Shown: positions 58,604 to 64,000 of the stretch, in pieces
Numbering within the stretch: position 1 is the first letter of the stretch
How the letters are laid out: the number at the start of each line of letters is the position of its first letter
Assembly: GCF_020176955.2 (NCBI RefSeq)
Contig: NZ_JAIUCZ020000008.1
Span: 62,001 to 126,000, forward strand
From: Nocardia sp. alder85J
GTDB lineage: Bacteria; Actinomycetota; Actinomycetes; Mycobacteriales; Mycobacteriaceae
Direction of reading: 5' to 3'
Length of the DNA stretch: 64,000 bases
Translations under genes and position numbers: made by a program
Notes under the pieces: generated by a model
What the model saw: the letters and a program-made list of their open reading frames with translations, nothing else
Told to the model about the DNA's origin: nothing
The model's database searches: none

Positions 58604-59404
58604 TCAGGTGTTCACAGGGAGGGCGAGCACCACCTCCCGCTCATCCGTCGCGAGGTAGCGCACCTGCACGATCCGGCCCACCTGGACCTGACCGATATGG
58701 CGCTGCGGCACGAACTTCTGCACCGCGGCCGTGAAGGTGCTGCCGTCCGGCCGGGTGATCAGCAGGTGCAGATCCACCTTGGTGCTGTCCTCGCGGGTCT
58801 CCCCGGGCACCGACAGCGACTGCACCACCGCCTGCGCGGCCACCCCTCGTTGGGCCACGTCGAGGGCGGCCCGAGTGGTCAGGCCCTTGCGGATCATGGT
58901 CTCGTTCATGGCCTGCTGCATCGCCGAGCGATCACCGGAACGGTCGATCTCCACATGGTCGGTGCGACCGGGCAGATAACGCACCGGCAGCACCACGCCC
59001 GGGCGCAGCAGCGCCAGCTCGGCCAGCGGGACCACCAGCTTGGCGTGCGAGTGGAAGTTCTCGCCGCCGTCGCCCTCGACCTGCATTTCGATCCGCAGCT
59101 GCGGCTGCTCGTTGATGTAGAGCCCGGTCTGCCGGAACGATTCGACGGTGCCGATCCCCAGCCGGCCGTCCCGGAACCGGGGGCTGTTGCCCCCGGTCAC
59201 GCCGCTGCTGGTGAGCAGGAAGGCCACCGGCAGCACCGACACCGCGACGATCGGCAGCGCCATCTGCCAGCCCACCCAGCCGAACACATCGCCGCCGAAG
59301 GCGTCGGTGGAGCGGTAGGTGAGTCCGTGCCACAGGTAGTAACCCACCGCGAGGACGAAGAACGCCGCGGCGATGGCCCGGATCGCGGTGCGCATCGGGA
59401 TCAC
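58604..59404 (-). CDS. Two-helix membrane protein with repeated beta domain
   Basis: This 266-residue protein has two N-terminal helices (about residues 7-25 and 45-65). A soluble part follows with two related beta segments (GIGTVESFRQTGLYINEQPQ to VLPVRYLPGRTDHVEID, and AAQAVVQSLSVPGETREDST to VQVRYLATDEREVVLAL). This repeat resembles DUF3592-like modules. The GTG at 59404 overlaps the lipoprotein stop (GTGA); ATG 59395 with GGTGA upstream is an equally good start. The two genes form an operon. The function is unknown. Confidence 0.7.
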   Translation of the reverse strand: MIPMRTAIRAIAAAFFVLAVGYYLWHGLTYRSTDAFGGDVFGWVGWQMALPIVAVSVLPVAFLLTSSGVTGGNSPRFRDGRLGIGTVESFRQTGLYINEQPQLRIEMQVEGDGGENFHSHAKLVVPLAELALLRPGVVLPVRYLPGRTDHVEIDRSGDRSAMQQAMNETMIRKGLTTRAALDVAQRGVAAQAVVQSLSVPGETREDSTKVDLHLLITRPDGSTFTAAVQKFVPQRHIGQVQVGRIVQVRYLATDEREVVLALPVNT

Positions 59405-59955
59405 CCGCCCACGATGGTCGAGCAGGCGAAGGTGATGTCGAACTTCTGGCTCTTCGGCCCCGCGGTCGGGTTGGTCAGATCCGGGGTGCCGACACCCTCA
59501 CCGGTGACGTGGAAGGTGTTGCCGGACTTGACGGCCTCCGCCGAACCGCCGGGCTGGCCCTTGCCGAAGCCGATCGCGTACGGCAGGCCGTTGGAGCCGC
59601 CCTTGCTGCCGGTGATCCCGACCGCCTGCACGGTGCCGGTGCCGGTGACCGTGGCGGCCACCGCGAGGTTGCCGTAGGTGCCGTTCGCGGCATCGGTCAG
59701 GGCCAGGGCCAGCACGTCGCCCTGCTTGGCGCAGGTGGTGTCGAAGGTGCCGGTCAGCTTGGCGCCGTCGACACTCACGGCCGACGCGCCGCCGGACGGG
59801 CCGGGCGACACCGGTCCCGCGGCGGTGGGCGAGGCCGGCGCCGGGGCGGCGGGCTGCGAGGCCGACTTGCTGTCGCCACAGCCGGTGAGGACCAGGGCCA
59901 GGGCGGCGGAGGCGGCCACGGCGGCGGTGCAGAGACGAATGGATGCAGTGCTCAT
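59401..59955 (-). CDS. LpqH-like 19-kDa lipoprotein antigen family
   Basis: This 184-residue lipoprotein has a signal peptide with the lipobox LTGC (Cys26) and a Pro/Ala/Ser-rich linker. The domain reads AKLTGTFDTTCAKQGDVLAL, with a second Cys in FDITFACSTIVGG. The two Cys residues and layout match the mycobacterial 19-kDa (LpqH/LppE) family, surface lipoproteins recognised by host TLR2. The ATG at 59955 has GAGGAA 7 nt upstream. It is the first gene of a two-gene operon with the membrane protein downstream. Confidence 0.87.
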   Translation of the reverse strand: MSTASIRLCTAAVAASAALALVLTGCGDSKSASQPAAPAPASPTAAGPVSPGPSGGASAVSVDGAKLTGTFDTTCAKQGDVLALALTDAANGTYGNLAVAATVTGTGTVQAVGITGSKGGSNGLPYAIGFGKGQPGGSAEAVKSGNTFHVTGEGVGTPDLTNPTAGPKSQKFDITFACSTIVGG

Positions 59956-60099
59956 CGAAATTCCTCGACGTCAGGGAGCGTTGCCGCTCGCTTTTCGAAC
60001 TTCCGGTTCCGGTGGTGGAACCCGATGAGCAAAAGGTAGGAAGCGTTCGTGCCCTACCGATCCCAGGTTTCCCCCTGGCCGACCCGGGCGCAGGTTGGT

Positions 60100-60105
60100 T
60101 AACCT
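60100..60105 (+). promoter_or_regulatory. -10 box (TAACCT), leaderless start of operon
   Basis: The hexamer is 6 nt before the ATG at 60112, first gene of the unknown-protein operon. Confidence 0.5.
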
Positions 60106-60111
60106 GGTCGA

Positions 60112-61449
60112 ATGCGACGGCCGCGCGCGATGGTGCTGGACGAGGTTTGGCGCCGGATCGACGGCGTCGAACCACTGTCGGGACCCCACGGCGGCCCGCT
60201 GAGCCGCACGATCAAACTCGTGCTCGATCCGCTGGTGCTGCGGCCGGTCCAGCACCCGCTGTGCGCCGGCCCGATCCTGACCGCCGAGGGCGTGGTCGCG
60301 GTGACGGCCCGGCTCACCGCCGCCGCCGACGTCCTGCGCGCGACCGCCGCCTGGTTCACCGTCTTCAAACAGGTACGGCGCACCCTGCGCATCACCGAGG
60401 GCAATCCGCAGGATCTGTACTTCCAGCGCTGTTTCGAGCTGGCGAGCACCCTCGGCGCTCCCGACCCCGCGCACGGCAGCGCCGAACTCGCCGCGGCGGC
60501 CGTCCGGGAGTTGCACGAATCCACCGCCGGCCGGACCACCCGGGCACTCAAGGAACATCTCACCGAACCCGCTCGGACCCAGGCACTCTCGCAGCTGATC
60601 GAACTGGCCTGGCAGCGCCGCCCCAGCAGCGGCGGCCCGAGCAGTTCGCACACCGCGGAAGTCGGTGCGCTGCTGGAGATCTGCGCCACCGCCCGGATGC
60701 GCAGGACGCCGCCGGACGGCCACGCCGTCTTCACCGCCCTGCTGTCCGCCCGCGCGGGCACCCATTCCGGCATCCGCCTCTGGTCGGCCGGAACCTCGCC
60801 CACCGCACGACATCTCGGCCTGACCGAACACCCCGCCCCGCGCCGTCCGGAACTCGGCGCGACCGCCTCCAAGGCCACCCTCGCCCGCCCCTTCGACCGG
60901 ACCATCCACGAACGGGTCTTCACCGTGCTCCAGGCCGGCGTGGACCGCGCCGACCTGCCCGAGATCCCGGAACTGGTCGACGCGGAGATAGCCCGCAGCT
61001 GTGCCCCGTGGGCCCTGCTCGACGAATCACTGCGGGTGGCCGCCACCGCCGGCGCCGAACTGGCACTCGGCCTGCGCCCCACCACCTCCGGCACCGAACC
61101 GGAAACCACCGCACAGCAGGTGATCAACGGCCGCTGGCGGCGCGAGGCGTACGTCTTGCAGGCCCGCCGCATGTTCGTCCACGCGGATCCGGCGGCCGGC
61201 GGCCCGCTCGCCGCGGTCGCCGCCGAACTGCGCGAACCCTGGCAGCCCTACCTGCGCCGACTGTGGGTCCGGTTGCACGGCAGGGACGTTCGCGATTTCC
61301 CGATGACCGCCACCGACGAACTGTGGGACATCCTCGACGGCGTGGCCCGCTCGGTCGTGCTCGACCACCGCATGCGGGTGAAGCAGATCCTCGGCGCCAC
61401 CACCGATGTCGACACCGACACCGTCCCGGCCGAATCGAGGGCGAGCTGA
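60112..61449 (+). CDS. Uncharacterised 445-residue protein, first gene of TPR operon
   Basis: I do not recognise the family. The protein is soluble and mostly helical. Notable stretches are LVLDPLVLRPVQHPLCAGPI, TAAWFTVFKQVRRTLRITEG and QQVINGRWRREAYVLQARRM. It has no P-loop, nuclease or helix-turn-helix motif that I can see. The ATG at 60112 has a TAACCT box 6 nt upstream. Its TGA overlaps the ATG of a 31-codon ORF (TGATG), beginning a chain of coupled genes that ends with a TPR protein. A conflict or signalling role is possible from this layout, but unproven. Confidence 0.8.
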   Translation: MRRPRAMVLDEVWRRIDGVEPLSGPHGGPLSRTIKLVLDPLVLRPVQHPLCAGPILTAEGVVAVTARLTAAADVLRATAAWFTVFKQVRRTLRITEGNPQDLYFQRCFELASTLGAPDPAHGSAELAAAAVRELHESTAGRTTRALKEHLTEPARTQALSQLIELAWQRRPSSGGPSSSHTAEVGALLEICATARMRRTPPDGHAVFTALLSARAGTHSGIRLWSAGTSPTARHLGLTEHPAPRRPELGATASKATLARPFDRTIHERVFTVLQAGVDRADLPEIPELVDAEIARSCAPWALLDESLRVAATAGAELALGLRPTTSGTEPETTAQQVINGRWRREAYVLQARRMFVHADPAAGGPLAAVAAELREPWQPYLRRLWVRLHGRDVRDFPMTATDELWDILDGVARSVVLDHRMRVKQILGATTDVDTDTVPAESRAS

Positions 61450-61544
61450 TGCGCCACCGGTTCCGCAACGCACCCGGGCGAATCCAGGACCGGCCGACCG
61501 TCCGGAAGCGGCCGGACGGCCCGGCCGGATCGAGGATCGGCTGA
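61449..61544 (+). CDS. 31-residue basic micro-ORF bridging two genes
   Basis: The ORF starts at ATG 61449 inside the TGATG overlap with the previous stop and ends at TGA 61542-61544, which again overlaps the next gene's ATG as TGATG. It encodes MRHRFRNAPGRIQDRPTVRK plus 11 more residues, with a high Arg content. It may be only a coupling device that carries terminating ribosomes to the next start, or it may make a real peptide. Confidence 0.4.
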   Translation: MRHRFRNAPGRIQDRPTVRKRPDGPAGSRIG

Positions 61545-62701
61545 TGACGACCGCGAGCATGCCCGGTGGATCGGTCGAAGTGGAGGTGCGCGACGGCCCG
61601 GACGGGACGGTGATCGTGGCCCCGCCCGGGATCGCCACCGTCGCCGACGGGTCGAGCGCCATGGACACTCTCGTGCTGGCCGTGACCGGTGGATATCTGT
61701 CGTGGAACCTGCTCTCCGGCAGTCGGATTCCGGCGGCGGTACTGGACGAACCGGAATCGGCCCAGCAGTGGATCTGGGCCGTGTACGGCGAGGATGTCGC
61801 ACTCGCGGTGGATGATTTCGCCGGTGCCACACTGCGATCGGCGGTGCGGCCCGGCTTGCCCGCGCTGGCGGCCGCCGCGTGGCGGCTCGGGTATGCGCAC
61901 TGGGCAGCTCGCTGGTGGCCCGCCTCGGCGATCGATTCCATCGCGGCCCTGGATGATCGGCTGCTTGCCGCCGAGATCGCCACGCTCACCGGGGAATGCG
62001 AGTCGTTGGTGGACGGCGCCGACGCCCTCGCGGACGCGGATGCGGGCGAATTCGCCGCGGCATTCGCGACGGCGCGTGCCGAGGACTACGCGCTGGCCGC
62101 CGGGGATACCGACGCTGCCGCCGGGGATGCGGCGGTGCTGGGCCGCGGGGTCGGCGGCTGGGACTGGCATCGCTGCCCGCCCGGATTGCTCGATGCCTCC
62201 GAGCGCGCCGTCTCCTGGGAGGTCGTGCGCGCCGCGGGTGCCACCACCGTCCGGGTCCGAGCGGTCGCCGCCCCCGGATTCCGCGGCCCGGTACCGGAAT
62301 ACCTGCGACCCGTCGCCACCGTCCGCTTCGCCGGCGCCACCGCCACCACCCCCTTGGTCCTCACCGGCGATCACTGGCACGGGCTGATGCCGTTGCCCGA
62401 TCGCACCGGCCCTGCGGCCCTGCCCGACTCGGCCGATTCTCGGACACCGCCCTACTCGCCGACACCGACAGCGGGGAGCGGCCCTGCCACACCGGCGGCA
62501 GCATCCGGCCCGGACAGCTCGCCGATCGTGGCCGTTCAGGTTCCCGGCATCGGACCGGCCGACTCGATCTCGGAAGCCACGCTGCGACAACGCATCCGCG
62601 ACTTCGCCGCCGACCGGCTACGTCGCGCCGCACGCGCGGACGACGATCCGTACGATGCCCCGCTGCTCGCCGAAATCGCCGCGGCGGAAATGGATTTCTG
62701 A
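61544..62701 (+). CDS. Uncharacterised 385-residue protein of the TPR operon
   Basis: I do not recognise the family. Residues about 1-60 are beta-rich (VEVEVRDGPDGTVIVAPPGI). Residues about 60-190 are helical and rich in Ala and Asp. About 195-285 is again beta (TTVRVRAVAAPGFRGPVPEY), followed by a Pro/Ser/Thr-rich linker (about 300-335). A C-terminal helix (SEATLRQRIRDFAADRLRRA) closes the protein. It has no obvious catalytic motif or membrane helix. The ATG overlaps the micro-ORF stop. The downstream gap to the TPR protein holds another tiny ORF. Confidence 0.75.
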   Translation: MTTASMPGGSVEVEVRDGPDGTVIVAPPGIATVADGSSAMDTLVLAVTGGYLSWNLLSGSRIPAAVLDEPESAQQWIWAVYGEDVALAVDDFAGATLRSAVRPGLPALAAAAWRLGYAHWAARWWPASAIDSIAALDDRLLAAEIATLTGECESLVDGADALADADAGEFAAAFATARAEDYALAAGDTDAAAGDAAVLGRGVGGWDWHRCPPGLLDASERAVSWEVVRAAGATTVRVRAVAAPGFRGPVPEYLRPVATVRFAGATATTPLVLTGDHWHGLMPLPDRTGPAALPDSADSRTPPYSPTPTAGSGPATPAAASGPDSSPIVAVQVPGIGPADSISEATLRQRIRDFAADRLRRAARADDDPYDAPLLAEIAAAEMDF

Positions 62702-62703
62702 CG

Positions 62704-62739
62704 ATGATCACGAAAATCACGATCCCGGTGACGGCGTGA
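62704..62739 (+). CDS. 11-codon linker ORF before the TPR gene
   Basis: ATG 62704 opens MITKITIPVTA, whose TGA (62737-62739) overlaps the TPR gene GTG (62736-62738) as GTGA. It is probably a translational coupling element rather than a functional peptide. Confidence 0.3.
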   Translation: MITKITIPVTA

Positions 62740-64000
62740 CCACACCGGACGCCGACGGCGACTGGGCGCCACTGCACGAGGCAGCGGCGGTGTATCAGAC
62801 CGGAGACGTGGAGCGGGCCCGGTGGATGTTCGAGGCGGCGGTGCGGTCGACCGGCGGCCGGGTTCGATCGGCGGCCATGGTCAATGCGGCCGCCATGTGC
62901 GACCAGCTCGGCGACCATGCCGCGGCGCTCACCTGGTATCGGACGGCACTGCCGGATATCCCCGCCGACGCACACAAGATGCGCGCCACCGCGCTCGTCG
63001 ACATGTCGCAGGCGCTCCAGCATCTCGGCGATCTCCCGGCGGCGCGGGCGGCGCTCACCGAGGCGCGCGAGCTGATCGGCGACGATCCCGAGCTGGGCGG
63101 CCTGCGCGTCGCCTGTCTGCTGTCGACCACGGCGGTGGCGATCCACACCCGGAACTGGTCCGACGCCCTGACCCTGGCCACCGAATCCCTGGACGCCGCC
63201 GTACTTTTCGCTCCCGACTGGCTGGGCCATCCGCTGATGAATCTCGCCGCGGTCTACTTCGAGACCGGACGGGACACGCTCGCAGTCGATTTCGCACAGC
63301 AGGCGCTCGCCGCGTTCACCGGCTCCGGCGATGAGAACGGCGTCGCCGAGACCCGGCAGAACCTCGCGATGATGCACCTGCGGGCCGGGGAATTCGAGGA
63401 GGCCCGGTCGCTGCTGCACGCGAGCCAGGACTATTTCGAGCGCAACGGGCTCGGGCCGAGAGCCGGAATCGGCTGGAAACTTCTGGGTTTCCTCGCCGAC
63501 GGCACCGGCGACCCGGCCGCGGCCTTGCAGTGGTATCAGCGCAGTTCGGACCACTTCCTGGCGTCCGGCGCGGTCCTGGAGGCCGCGGAGGTCCAGCTGC
63601 GTCTCGCCGTCGCGGAGGCCCGCTCCGGCCGTCCCGATGCGGCAGAAGGCCTGCTGTCCAACGCCTTCGACACCTACGCCCGGCACGGCCGCGGACTCGA
63701 CTGCGCCCACATCGACTTCTGGCGGGCCGCACTCCTGGCCGAGCATGCGGCCGCGGACGATCCCGCCGCGGCCCGGACCGGCGTCGACCTCGCGGTACCC
63801 GCCGCGCTGACCATCGACGCCGTCCGCCACACCTTCACCGACGGCTACCACCGGCAGCAATGGCACACCCGGATGGCCGAACCGGCGCTGCGCCTGGCCT
63901 TCCACTTCGCCACCCGGGCCGGTGACGCGCGAGTGATCGCGGACCTGGTCGAAACATGCGGCGCGGGCGCCACACCGGCTCCGGACCGGCAACCGTCCGA
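62736..64000 (+). CDS. TPR-repeat protein, truncated by the window end
   Basis: The open frame gives at least 421 residues and continues past the window. It consists of tandem 34-residue-type helical hairpins: LHEAAAVYQTGDVERARWMF, AAMCDQLGDHAAALTWYRTA, ALQHLGDLPAARAALTEARE, NLAAVYFETGRDTLAVDFAQ, NLAMMHLRAGEFEEARSLLH and LGFLADGTGDPAAALQWYQR are clear tetratricopeptide units. In actinobacteria such long TPR arrays often lead into a CHAT caspase-like peptidase domain, but that part would lie outside the window. The GTG at 62736 is coupled to the 11-codon ORF. It is the last visible gene of the operon that begins at 60112. Confidence 0.8.
   Translation, partial: MTTPDADGDWAPLHEAAAVYQTGDVERARWMFEAAVRSTGGRVRSAAMVNAAAMCDQLGDHAAALTWYRTALPDIPADAHKMRATALVDMSQALQHLGDLPAARAALTEARELIGDDPELGGLRVACLLSTTAVAIHTRNWSDALTLATESLDAAVLFAPDWLGHPLMNLAAVYFETGRDTLAVDFAQQALAAFTGSGDENGVAETRQNLAMMHLRAGEFEEARSLLHASQDYFERNGLGPRAGIGWKLLGFLADGTGDPAAALQWYQRSSDHFLASGAVLEAAEVQLRLAVAEARSGRPDAAEGLLSNAFDTYARHGRGLDCAHIDFWRAALLAEHAAADDPAAARTGVDLAVPAALTIDAVRHTFTDGYHRQQWHTRMAEPALRLAFHFATRAGDARVIADLVETCGAGATPAPDRQPS

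Overview
This 64 kb window is about 70% GC with dense, bidirectionally arranged genes. It looks like the chromosome of a mycolic-acid-bearing actinobacterium, most likely Nocardia or a close relative. The evidence is an arabinogalactan arabinofuranosyltransferase (AftD) preceded by its small DUF2613 partner, an MmpL3-type trehalose monomycolate exporter, homologues of the mycobacterial Rv0224c-Rv0228 and Rv0207c-Rv0211 blocks, an LpqH-like lipoprotein and a glucosylglycerate hydrolase. No rRNA, tRNA, CRISPR array, insertion sequence or prophage was found.

Layout. 1-1.4 kb: partial ADP-ribosylglycohydrolase and a primase/polymerase-like protein. 1.5-18.2 kb: envelope locus with universal stress protein, isochorismate synthase, DUF2613, AftD, patatin, TmaT-like acyltransferase, DUF3068 protein, flippase-like protein, GT-C-like membrane protein, GT4 glycosyltransferase and MtrP-like methyltransferase. 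18.2-30.5 kb: two small genes, PEP carboxykinase, a GTPase/membrane-protein pair, lipase, then trmB-NYN-mmpL3. 30.6-39.4 kb: DUF1707 protein, AI-2E-type permease, class III adenylate cyclase with a leaderless 14-codon upstream ORF, flippase-like and DUF3054 membrane proteins, a PBP-like lipoprotein that has lost its catalytic motifs, and aroQ. 39.8-43.8 kb: glycerate kinase, GNAT, YqgE, and an ECF sigma/anti-sigma pair.

43.9-51.0 kb holds the most novel element: a compact biosynthesis-regulation-export module. Four tightly overlapping minus-strand genes (ThDP enzyme, SRPBCC protein, KAS III-like enzyme, PLP aminotransferase) diverge from an EXLDI-family protein and a DrrAB-type ABC exporter. 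Two AT-rich palindromes lie in the shared control region. 51.4-60 kb is mostly housekeeping and envelope genes (leuS, polysaccharide deacetylase lipoprotein, SDR, glucosylglycerate hydrolase, GH25 lysozyme, LpqH-like lipoprotein). 60.1-64 kb opens an operon of unknown proteins linked by stop/start overlaps and tiny ORFs, ending in a TPR protein cut by the window edge.

Many genes have a TAnnnT box 6-9 nt before the start codon, so leaderless transcription is probably common here. Functional names rest on motif reading and remembered family knowledge; no searches were run.
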